This document shows, piece after piece, positions 55,331-64,000 of a stretch of DNA of 64,000 bases. Every line of letters begins with the position of its first letter. The stretch's first letter is position 1. The DNA is from Owenia fusiformis (Eukaryota > Annelida > Polychaeta > Sabellida > Oweniidae), in NCBI GenBank assembly GCA_903813345.2, contig CAIIXF020000004.1, positions 5,787,525 to 5,851,524 of the forward strand. The letters are read 5' to 3'. Both the position numbers and the translations under genes were made by a program. The notes beneath the pieces were generated by a model. It did no database searches and was not told the origin of the DNA. It saw only the letters and a program-made list of their open reading frames with translations.

Positions 55331-55780
55331 AACTCTGTCAATAAGCTTATTGTTGCTTATGAGCCAACAATTGCAATATTATATGAGTGTGGGATTACTT
55401 AACTTTATATATTGAAAACATATTATTGTTGTTATTATATTATATATTATATGTTATATATTATATATTATTATGTTTATATCTTACACATTTTGATTGT
55501 AATATTTTTTTAAGTGAGGGATTGTTTAACTTTGTCGAAAACACATTGTTGTTGTTTATGAGTTAACAATTGCTTGTATCTCACACTTTTTGATTGTAAT
55601 ATTATTTACCTATATATTTAATCATGGCCATCATAGGCATTATTAAAAAGAAAAAAGTATTTTATATTAAGAAATATGTTCCCAGAGTATATGTTACAAC
55701 TTCATTTTTTATGCCAATGGATGCCTTACGTCATTGAATTAGCATTGATCTAGACGTTCACTGTAATCAATGAAGGAGGG
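55331..55780 (+). other. AT-rich spacer of CRP-upstream type
   Basis: Same type as 50.33-50.75 kb, with a tattatattatatat simple repeat near 55433. Ends at the next TATA module. Confidence 0.4.
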
Positions 55781-56130
55781 TATAAAAACGAGTGGAAAAA
55801 TAAAATTATCATAACCCGAGCTAAATCATGGAAAACTGGGAAGACAACTTCTGGCCGGTACGGGACGTTTTGACTTTGCTACAGGTGGTTGACCCATGTT
55901 GTATAATTCATATTGGAAATCAAATATAATCAAATCACCATTTGCTTTTTAGAGTAAGCTTTCAGTAAATTAAACTTCAGATACACATTGAAAATGTTTA
56001 TACAAACATAAATATTCGTCGTATGTGCTAATGTTAATGTTTATTTTTTCAGATTGAGATTTATCCTCCCCTCCCTCCTTCCTTCATTCTGGTGAGGCAG
56101 AGATGTCTTGCGGCTGAAAAATGATAGCCT
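55781..56130 (+). pseudogene. TATA module and truncated MENW gene
   Basis: TATAAAAACG at 55781; ATG 55828 opens MENWEDNFWPVRDVLTLLQ and ends at a cag|gtgg. The sequence then follows that of 8.03-8.26 kb, including an acceptor at about 56053. Much of exon 1 is missing. Confidence 0.45.
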
Positions 56131-56640
56131 GGAAGTGTTTACTATTGTAACGGCGAGGGAAGGCTAGCGGCTAGCAATAATGTATTCGGTATATAAGATA
56201 TAGACAAGAAATTGGCTGCTACATGGAGATTTGTCTAAAAAACCTGGAGACCGTATGTTGTATATTTCATATGATATAATTGTATAACACCCAGAATTAT
56301 GCATCAGGATACATCATTTACAAAATCATGAATGAATCAACATACACAAATGCATTTCTGGAATTGGATTAGGATTAAAACTACCAAATTGGGAAATAGA
56401 AGTATTAAAATTTTACATAAACAGTCAAGATAGAATAGAACTAGTCAAACGCGAATGCAGAAGTTTTAGACATTTTTTTTATGGAAGGGCACTAAGGACT
56501 GCAAAACAAGGGTCAGGCTAACATTAATGTAAGTATTTGGGAAATTGCTATATTGACTAAACATTTATATACCTCTCACCCCCCCCCCCAAAAGCTGTCT
56601 CTCTACCATCAATGAATAACATTATTTCTTTTGCAGAATG
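56131..56640 (+). other. Unassigned stretch
   Basis: No gene supported. A C-run sits at 56579-56588. A polypyrimidine/AG site (tttcttttgcag) ends the stretch, before F6 sequence. Confidence 0.3.
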
Positions 56641-57245
56641 TAATTCCATATTTTTAGGACAGAGGTGACCATGGTAAGGGCCATGGCCTGTGTGGTAGAG
56701 GGGGATTATGAGGAAAACCTCATATCTAAGTCTTCTTTCAATCACCACCATGGTCTACTGTGGGAAAAGATCCACAGTATAGAGGACCGTCTCAGGGAAG
56801 CCAAACAGAGAGGTCAAAACCTCTTTGGTTTCTTTGGGACCTGGTGCCTGGGAGCTTCTGTTAACAACACAAACATGGAAAACTGGGGGGAGGAGTTCTA
56901 CATTATCCAAGAAATAGAAGGGGGACTTATTATTATTATTAATGGGTACTTGGTCCACCCACCGACGGTTAAAGAGGATGTGGATGGGGTATTATTGAAG
57001 TCCGTAGTGCCGCCCTATAATATGTAAGTATTATATCAACCGCTAATAAATATAGAGATTTTTTAATGATCGTATTCTGTCAATTTCTGTAAAAATATGT
57101 TATATAGGATTATCTTCATTTTTTATATATTTAGAGAATGGTTAATGTTAACTTTTGAGCAATCTGTATCTTATTCCTTTAATATGATTTCAGAGAAGAG
57201 CTGGAAGTGGAGTTTTCAAGGCAGAGGAATATTGCAAGAGGATGA
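56641..57245 (+). CDS. F6 exon followed in frame by a MENW gene
   Basis: One open frame runs from a shortened F6 exon (VRAMACVVEGDYEENLISK, then KIHSIEDRLREAKQRG, FGFFGTWCLGAS) through ATG 56875 into a MENW exon 1 (MENWGEEFYIIQEIEG, NGYLVHPP, DGVLLKSV) to 57023. Donor AT|GTAAGT; acceptor tttcag; exon 2 57194-57245, acidic, ending RQRNIARG-stop. F6 and MENW may be adjacent genes or a fusion. The MENW part is intact at all splice sites. Confidence 0.5.
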
Positions 57246-57524
57246 AAACCAACAGGTGAGCACTTTAATTTTATTGCGCTTTGTGCTTATGTCTGTTTAA
57301 AGAAATGATGCAATGATAAATAAATATTTGTCCTAAGCATGTAGTCTAGGCCATCATGTCATCTCAGATCACTGTGTCATTTACGTCTTGTATTATGTCT
57401 CCATTATCATAATTTAATTGCACAAAACTCATATTAATTAAATCAATATTAAATTAAAATTTATTAAAATTATTTCCTTTCCAGAATGTCAATACTCTAT
57501 AGTTAAGACTATCTCTTTTCCAGA

Positions 57525-57870
57525 ATGGAATTTTTAGATTTTCGCGTGGAGGTGCCCCTTACTAAGCCTCTGGGGCACGACGACACTGGAGATTACCTTG
57601 TCTTCTACAACACAAGGGCTGAGGTGCAAACACCTCTTAGGTATCCCTTCACCGTGATGGAGGACCTAGCTGTGGAGGTGACCATGGTAAGGGCCATGGC
57701 CAGCGTGGTTGAAGAGGATTATGAGGAAAACCTCGTATCTAAGTATTCTTTCAATAACCACCTTGGTCTCCTGTGGTAAAGGATCCACAGTATAGAGGAC
57801 CACCTCAGGGAAGCAAAATGGAGAGGTCAATACCTCTTTGGCTTCTTGGGGACCTGGTGCCTGGTAGCTT
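57525..57870 (+). pseudogene. F6 gene (copy 2, longest N-terminus)
   Basis: ATG just after a cttttccag acceptor opens MEFLDFRVEVPL, then LGHDDTGDY, then MEDLAVEVTMVRAMASVVEEDYEENL. A TAA at 57777 replaces a Glu codon; after it the frame continues SIEDHLREAKWRG and FGFLGTWCLVAS. No recognised domain; the middle looks helical and acidic. Confidence 0.45.
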
Positions 57871-57950
57871 CCGCGCTTTGTGCTAATATTAATGTCATAT
57901 TAATTAAATCTCTATTAAATCAAAACTAATTAAATTATTTCTTTTCCATA

Positions 57951-58157
57951 ATGGACATTGTTAATTTCAGAACAGAGGTTCCCCTCACAGTGCCCTTTGA
58001 ACATGAGTGCGCTGGGATTACTTTTGATCCCTTCATTGAGATGGAGGATCTATCTGTTGAGGTGACAACGGTTAGGGCCATGGCCAGTGTGGTAGAGGAT
58101 GATTATGAGGAAAACCTCATATCTAAGTCCTCTTTCGACCACCACCATGATCAGTAG
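57951..58157 (+). pseudogene. F6 gene (copy 3, short)
   Basis: ATG opens MDIVNFRTEVPLTVPFEHE, then MEDLSVEVTTVRAMASVVEDDYEENL, ending at TAG after HHHDQ. The C-terminal helix is lost. A fragment of another copy (VPLKMPLGHDDTGDY) follows at 58198-58258 and is cut by an LTR. Confidence 0.45.
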
Positions 58158-58258
58158 AATCGGAACCAGACTCCTGTTTACCAAAGGTTGTGGCTGAAAG
58201 AATGTCCCCCTCAAAATGCCTTTGGGACACGATGACACTGGAGATTACCCTTTGTTTT

Positions 58259-58733
58259 TGTTGCCTTAGTTAACTAATATTATTACCTAATGTTACCTAA
58301 TGTCATATGCATTTATAATTAAGTTGCTGGATTATTATTGATTTTATATGTTGCCATTCATGATTTAGTTTAACTCATCTCAAGTCATAAATTAGTGCAG
58401 AATGCAAAGTATCCCTACACCATTGCTGAGTCAAAATTTTGTGCAGTTCTTGTCTAACCATTTGTTTTATTATAACTTCCAATCAATGTGCTAGAATACC
58501 TCCTTGCAAACCCTCTGCCCATATAAGGAAACCCCTGCTACATAACCATCCAATCACTATGCAATGCATACTAATATCCCTGCTAATATTAGTCAGCTTA
58601 AGAAATACTAAAAAACCTTGTAAAATAAGACTAGCCAGTCTTGCCCTGTCTCCCGTAGCAGTAAGAACAATAAAAACAAGAATACAACTTTGCGTTGTGT
58701 TGCTTAAAACAACAAGTGCTAACTATGCCAACA
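58259..58733 (+). mobile_element. LA-like LTR and retroelement leader
   Basis: TGTTGCC to GCCAACA, followed by ctggaggcccttc (possible primer site). At 58849-58871 a scrap of F6 (VEVTMVRAMAG) appears, then an LTR scrap to 58945, so the element is heavily rearranged. Confidence 0.6.
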
Positions 58734-58945
58734 CTGGAGGCCCTTCAGACGAACCCAGACTCTTGTACACAAAGGCTTGCTGTACAGAAGGTAAATATGA
58801 CTTTGTTTCATTCATTTAAATTTTTTCAAGAAGATAAGACTGTTGAGGTGACAATGGTTCGGGCCATGGCCGGGTATTTAACTACCAATCAATGCCCATA
58901 TAAGAAAGAAAACTGCATAACCACCCAATCACTGTGCAATGCATA

Positions 58946-59213
58946 TGTTACGGATAACAAGTATTCTGGGTTGTAGAGTCTTGTTTTGACCTCTGAACCC
59001 TGACTCACTTGCTAGTGTGCCTAATTCCTGCCTACTCTCCCCCCTTGCCATGTATGGCGAGTCATCTGCCATATATGGTTAGGACACTTGATATACCAGA
59101 GAGTGTATATAACTTACATCACGCATTCTAATCAGCTCATTCTGCTCATTCCTAACTGAGACCAACTGCAACCTGACATTTTTTACAACATCCACACTTC
59201 TTACAACATCAAG
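58946..59213 (+). mobile_element. LB-type LTR segment
   Basis: Starts TGTTACGG like the right LTR at 48358 and shares gacctctgaaccctgactcac and gccatatatgg. A likely core promoter (gtgtatataac) lies at about 59103. Confidence 0.5.
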
Positions 59214-59354
59214 ATGTCATCAGAGAGTGGGGAAGATACAATTCGGATTTGTTCCTTTTGCAATAACATAGTTGAAAACTTGGCACCAAATAAAACATAT
59301 TGTCTGAATATTGTCAGAAAGGCTCTGATATTGAATGTGTACAGTACGTTGTAA
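59214..59354 (+). CDS. 46-codon ORF after LTR
   Basis: ATG to TAA. Begins MSSESGEDTIRICSFCNN with a CxxC pair and another Cys. Possibly the start of a retroelement ORF truncated by the deletion that brings RT next to it. Confidence 0.3.
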   Translation: MSSESGEDTIRICSFCNNIVENLAPNKTYCLNIVRKALILNVYSTL

Positions 59355-59369
59355 ATGTTGTTAACGGGC

Positions 59370-60874
59370 TATTTCACAAATGATATGTCAACGCTAGGAT
59401 CAAGGGAAAGCTATGGAGACTTCTCTACGACTCGTACCAGAACTACTACTGCACCGTGCAGGCAGCAGGAACAATGTCAAGGCCCTTTAAAGTCCTCCAG
59501 GGCGTTTTTCAAGGGGCTGTTAATAGCATGCTCCTCTACCAATTCTATATATGTGACCTACTCATGGAACTTGAAAAAAGTAACATTGGTGCAAAAATCA
59601 TGGGAATCAATACCTGTTCCCCTGCATATGCGGATGACATAGCATTGATAGCATTGTTTCCAGGCGCTATGAATACGTTATTGGACATATCCTTCAAGCA
59701 TAGTAATAAATGGAGGTATATCCTTCATCCAGGAAAATGTGTGGCATTAACATATGGCTCTAAAAGAAATTTTGAATTTAGACTGGGAAATGATATTGTA
59801 AATAATGTATCCACTGCCAAACATGTAGGCATCCCATTGTCTACAAACAATAAGTTCACTGAACATGTCAAACAGGGGATATCAAGGGGGAAGAGAAAGT
59901 TGTTTTCACTCTTCGGACTTGGACATAAATCGGGAGGATTACCACCCCTTCTAGCCATAAAACTATACAACAGCTTTGTAATACCTACCATGTTATACGG
60001 TGATCAGATCATTAATTACAATACACAGGATTTGGAAATGATGGAAGTTACCCAACGAGAGATCGGACGTAGGGTCCAATTTTTTCCCAGCACCGCTAGC
60101 AATCCAACATCAATTATGCCAGTTGGACTGACAACAATTAAGTCGAGAATAGACTACGATAAGCTGTTAATGTTCTTTGGGATTCTAACACTACCAATGA
60201 CAAATATATATAAACAACTTTTAATGATGAGACTAACGAGCTTTTTTTTCCAAGGAGACTCCTGGGACTCACCCATATCTAGAATGTGGGATTGCGTAAC
60301 TAAATATAATCTTGTAGATATTGTGATGGAAATGATAAGAACATTAACATTCCCCACGAAACTGGCATGGAAAAAGAAAATAAAGAACATCATCGGAACG
60401 AAGCAAAGAAATGACTTCAACATCATATATATAAACGGCATGAGTTATGTGTAAATATATGTGACATTAATAATGCATCTCTAGGACCTCTTAAGCCAAG
60501 TGTGTGGTGGATTCTCTGTAAAATAAAACCAGAATGCCTTAAAATATGTAAAACAATGATGTGACTTTCCCTGGATTGCCACGACCTCCGTATAAAAAAC
60601 AATGGTATAAATAGTATATGTATATGTTGTGATTTGTATGAAGTTGAGTCAGTCAACCATTTTCATTGACATGCACATGACATGCATGAAATGGCATGAA
60701 GAGCACGCCAAATTAAGGCTGATAACACATAAATATAAACATGCACAAGACAATATAAATGAAATAGACATTTTATTTGCCTACCCAGGTATAGACGTTT
60801 CAGAAGATGACATGATAGACATTGCTCAAATTATAGAGAACATGATGGTAAAACGATCTAAAATCATATATTAA
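59370..60874 (+). pseudogene. Non-LTR retrotransposon reverse transcriptase (C-terminal two thirds)
   Basis: Palm and thumb of an RT. KLWRLLYDSYQN and VLQGVFQGAVNSMLLYQFYI precede the catalytic YADDIALIA at about 59626; then KWRYILHPGKC, AKHVGIPL and the long connecting region (YNSFVIPTMLYG). The frame 59456-60454 is open. After one stop or shift per block it continues (SVWWILCKIKPEC, CICCDLYEVESVNHF) to a C-terminal Cys/His motif region and stop at 60872. The N-terminal endonuclease is missing. The closest relatives I know of are RTs common in bivalves. Confidence 0.75.
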
Positions 60875-61849
60875 ATAATTACTAAAGACTGATTAAACAG
60901 CGCCATCGATTATCAGGTTAGTGTATTTATGTCATTCAAACATGCATGTCTGGGATCATGATAGTAAAGACCTCAGGTGCAAAGTATAGACTTCAAATAT
61001 TATTCAAATCATATCATCATAATTTAAAATTAGTTTCATGTTTAATAAAATATCATAAAAAATACTACTTGAAGTAACACCTTTATGGACCTTATAAAGA
61101 TATAAAGAGTAAAATAAGTGACAGTAACCACCTATGTAACCTGATTCAAATGCTCCAAAGACAAAGCCAAATAGGCATTAAATAGTGTATTTCACCATAG
61201 TTACTGACCACAACAGTAAGGTAATTCGGTGAAATTTTACAGGGTAAATTGTACATGTTGACTAGCTTTGGACTGGCTTATAACCACAACTGAGAAAAAA
61301 TGCTAACATAAATGTCTGGCTAGCCTGTCACTCAATACCTGGACAAAGAACTTTTTCACGGGTGTAAGGTCACCTACCGAACTGGTGGTAACCACAGATG
61401 GTTGAAAAAAATATAAAAAATTTCAGATAGCACAATAGTGCACAGTATGCATTCAGAAAATGTTTATAATAGGGAACAAGTAAAGGTGAGACACCGCCCC
61501 GTGTCCACCAACCTGTGGACGATATTTTGAATGATAAAAGGAAGATCGTACCTCGTAACAGCATCACGGCCCCATCTTTTTTGCTAGTTCTACAATTGCA
61601 TTAGATAACAGCCCAACAGCAAGAATTCCAATTGTGCAGTCACAACCCAAGAATAAGTCAGCTGAAAAAAAGATAATACAGTATGAGGTCACGGTTTGGA
61701 CTATATTCCTTAATTTACTAATTGTTATCAACCCATCATTTTGATAAAGATCACTAAATTCACTGAAATTTTTCTTTAACATCACATTATTTCATTGTTT
61801 CACTTTAGGGCATTAAGTTGCAAACCTTCTAACCTGCAAAGAGATGACA
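60875..61849 (+). other. Unassigned single-copy stretch
   Basis: No gene supported. cagcgccatcgattatcag at 60899 resembles the gatagatggcg motif. Short minus-strand ORFs here have no other support. Confidence 0.35.
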
Positions 61850-62245
61850 TATGAGTCAATTCAGCAGAATACAAGCTTTTACCCTTATGTGCTATTCATG
61901 TGATCTAATCTTCATAGATGCCATGAGTCAATTGAACAGAATGTAAGCATTTACCCTTATGTGCTATTCATATGATTTAATCTTCATAGATGGCATATGA
62001 GTCAATTCAGCAGAATACAAGCTTTTAACCTTATGTGCTATTCATATGATTTAATCTTCATAGATGGCGTATGAGTCAATTCAGCAGAAGTAAAGCTTTT
62101 ACCCTTATGTGATATTTGTATGATATAATCTTGATAGATGGCGTATGAGTCATTCAACTGAAGGAAAGCATTTAGCCTTTTGTGATATTTGTATGATTTT
62201 ATCTTGATAGATGGCCTATTAGTCAAGTCAATAGATGAAAAGCTT
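61850..62245 (+). repeat. 73-bp minisatellite, about six units
   Basis: Units share gagtcaattcagcagaa, aagcttttacccttatgtg, atttaatcttcatagatgg. Spacing between units is 73-75 bp. Minus-strand ORFs over it are by-products. Confidence 0.8.
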
Positions 62246-62448
62246 TTTCCCTTTACACATGATCTAAAATCTTTATGACAAATTATCTCCAAAGCACTTG
62301 ATGAATTTGAATTGACCATTTATACCATTAATTAAAGTCATAGTGATTCAGCATAAACTGGCATCAGAAGTCCATTTACCTTTAATACACATTTGGTTAC
62401 TATTCACCTTTCCCCAAAGTCCAAAGTGTACTCATTTGACCGCTGCGC

Positions 62449-62502
62449 TGATTGGTCGGTGAAAATCGATGACGTCAAAGCAGGGCACTTTTCGCGCGAA
62501 AA
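62449..62502. promoter_or_regulatory. Cluster of promoter-like sites (CCAAT, CRE, E2F-like)
   Basis: attggtc (inverted CCAAT box) at 62451, the full CRE palindrome TGACGTCA at 62470-62477, and the 14-bp palindrome TTTTCGCGCGAAAA at 62489-62502, which contains E2F-type sites. The three lie within 55 bp, in the only CpG-rich spot of this area. Which gene it would serve is unknown. Confidence 0.5.
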
Positions 62503-63155
62503 CTTCATTTACTATTAGATCGCCCAATGAGTAAAATAAATCTCATCTAAAATGATATCAAAACTTATTAAAATTTATTTTTCTGAATTTTTGGTCTTCG
62601 GTTGTGTCTTAAATACACTACCCGGTAAATGAAACCATAGGAATAATTTGTGATATGAGTGCTGGTCTTCTAATAAATTGAATCCAATTACCGTACCAAA
62701 GACAAACAATTTTTCAGACAAGACTGTGCATATTATAGGAATATTCATTTAACATAAATATTCAAATGCATGATGTTTCTAATAAAAATATAACATATGA
62801 AGAACAGTTTGTAATGTAACAGAGGCTAATGATATTTTTCTCATGCTTGCACAAACCTAATAAACAATTTCCAAACTCATGATGGGTCGTGGACTATTAA
62901 TTCATTTTAGATGCAATTTGAAGTAACGAATAGTCATACATCATAGCTTGTATTTTTAAAATTGCAAATGCAATTACCAGATAGAACTTCTCCCTTGAAG
63001 GTATTACGTCCATAAATATCGTGAATATTCTCTCAGCAGTTCTATATTTAAAAAGAACGTCCATGGGCTTTTTAAGAGGTAAATCTCATTCAAATAAACG
63101 ATCGTAGGAAAAACAGCTAGAAACCTTGTCTCAATAAAACAACTTTAACATTGTT
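62503..63155 (+). other. Unassigned stretch
   Basis: No gene supported between the promoter-like cluster and the transposase stop. It may be the 3' part of the transposon. Confidence 0.3.
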
Positions 63156-63163
63156 CAATGAAA

Positions 63164-64000
63164 TTAATCATCACTTATGTAACCATTATCAAATTCCTCG
63201 GCAGACATAAAAGTAACATTGTCTTGTGAAATAATAGGTGGCTGAAAAAGGGAAAGTAACGCACTGTTAGCCCAGATTTGATTGATAGATCCGAAAAGAT
63301 TGATCGGGATTGCCCGATCAAAGATGTGGTTATTTTTCACTTTATTGATACTACGTTCCACATGTATTCTTTCTGCGGCAATCTGCTGTGTTTGATACAC
63401 ATCATTGGCATCCATTTGATCGTTCTGGCCAAGGAAAGGGGGAATATTTAAGTTCACGCCAAGTGGATCGAGCAAATCTTTTATCAAGAAACCCTTGTCC
63501 ACCATAACATCATCGTTCTTATTGAACGGCAGTCTTAAAAAGCCAGAACGCTCGGTCAATTCTCTGTCAGATATGCTACCATGGTATAGTGAACTCACGA
63601 ACGTAGGGCTACCCTGAGGAGCGATTCCGATGAGACCTTTAAGCGTATTGGTACCTTTGTAGTTGGAGTACGTTTGGGATTTTAAAGTTAGCGATTTTGG
63701 CACCTGACACTTAATTTCAAATGCATCTAGAATAATCCGCGTATTAGGATATTTCTCCTTGAAAGACCCTGGCATCGTTAAGTTAACATCATTTCTATCA
63801 GGCCAGATATTCATTGATCCTAGTGTTACATAAAGGAAATTCGCCCACTTGAGAAAAATTCGGGAAACTGTGGACTTCGATATACCGAACTTTACTGCCA
63901 AGTCCAGCTCAAACATTCCAACCCTGACTCTACAGAGGTAAAGTAAAAATTCATCCTCAACACAAAGCTTATGTGGTCTTCCAGATTTTTTCTTCTTGTC
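63164..64000 (-). CDS. DDE transposase (Harbinger/ISL2EU-like), 5' end outside window
   Basis: Reading from the right edge, the frame is open: a basic start, then LCVEDEFLLYLCRVRVG and FGISKSTVSRIFLKWANFL (helix-turn-helix). Then comes the DDE_Tnp_4-type catalytic domain: first Asp in ILDAFEIKC, second Asp in DKGFLI, and Glu in AAERIHVERSINKVK. It ends at a stop at 63164, after an acidic tail. It appears intact as far as visible. The window cuts it, and TIRs were not found. Confidence 0.8.
   Translation of the reverse strand, partial: DKKKKSGRPHKLCVEDEFLLYLCRVRVGMFELDLAVKFGISKSTVSRIFLKWANFLYVTLGSMNIWPDRNDVNLTMPGSFKEKYPNTRIILDAFEIKCQVPKSLTLKSQTYSNYKGTNTLKGLIGIAPQGSPTFVSSLYHGSISDRELTERSGFLRLPFNKNDDVMVDKGFLIKDLLDPLGVNLNIPPFLGQNDQMDANDVYQTQQIAAERIHVERSINKVKNNHIFDRAIPINLFGSINQIWANSALLSLFQPPIISQDNVTFMSAEEFDNGYISDD

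Noticed and set aside
61564-61785. 73-codon minus-strand ORF
   Set aside because: Short, no family resemblance, no second copy to test constraint.
62038-62319. 93-codon minus-strand ORF with a repeating peptide
   Set aside because: It is a by-product of the 73-bp minisatellite; the repeat has no splice, start or composition support.

Overview
This is AT-rich eukaryotic DNA. It has no bacterial gene layout, no rRNA, tRNA or CRISPR signal, and it is full of interspersed repeats and broken genes. The reverse transcriptase near 59.4-60.9 kb, the DDE transposase at the right end and several Ty3/gypsy-type Gag fragments suggest an animal genome. The RT style makes a mollusc, probably a bivalve, my best guess, but that is weak inference.

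Most of the window looks like a decayed and amplified endogenous dsDNA virus or virus-like element. Its clearest marker is a cysteine protease of the adenovirus/Polinton type (His, FDSFG Asp and VCGQY Cys motifs) whose reading frame runs into a dUTPase. Directly upstream is a multi-exon Cys-rich gene (called CRP here). Other multicopy families are: a basic protein ending in an Arg-rich Cys-containing tail (family B); a small acidic spliced protein starting M-E-(N/D)-W behind a TATA box (MENW); an acidic-tailed 131-residue ORF (family F5); a family with the motif VRAMASVVE (F6); and a family with EEPDEEERAIRAY (F7). I see no viral DNA polymerase, integrase, packaging ATPase or major capsid gene, so this is a nursery of accessory genes rather than a whole element.

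Layout: 1-12.7 kb holds CRP/protease-dUTPase remnants with an inserted retroelement, family B, a tandem leader array, MENW-like exons, a helicase scrap and an RT scrap. 14-17.8 kb is single copy and carries diverged relatives, including an intact 212-residue family B relative. 17.8-29.6 kb carries four further CRP/protease-dUTPase cassettes. 28.4-40.9 kb is a second copy of 1-12.7 kb, offset by about 28 kb. 41-45 kb is a triplicated F5 array with a solo LTR. 45.9-47.9 kb is satellite DNA. 48-50 kb is nested LTRs and F7. 50-58 kb mixes family B, MENW, F6 and hairpin repeats. 58.3-60.9 kb is an LTR plus a non-LTR RT. 61-64 kb holds a minisatellite, a promoter-like cluster and a transposase on the minus strand.

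The shared leader and TATA modules, conserved splice sites and overlapping frames are typical of compact nuclear DNA viruses. The repeated shuffling of exons and leaders suggests recombination between copies after integration.
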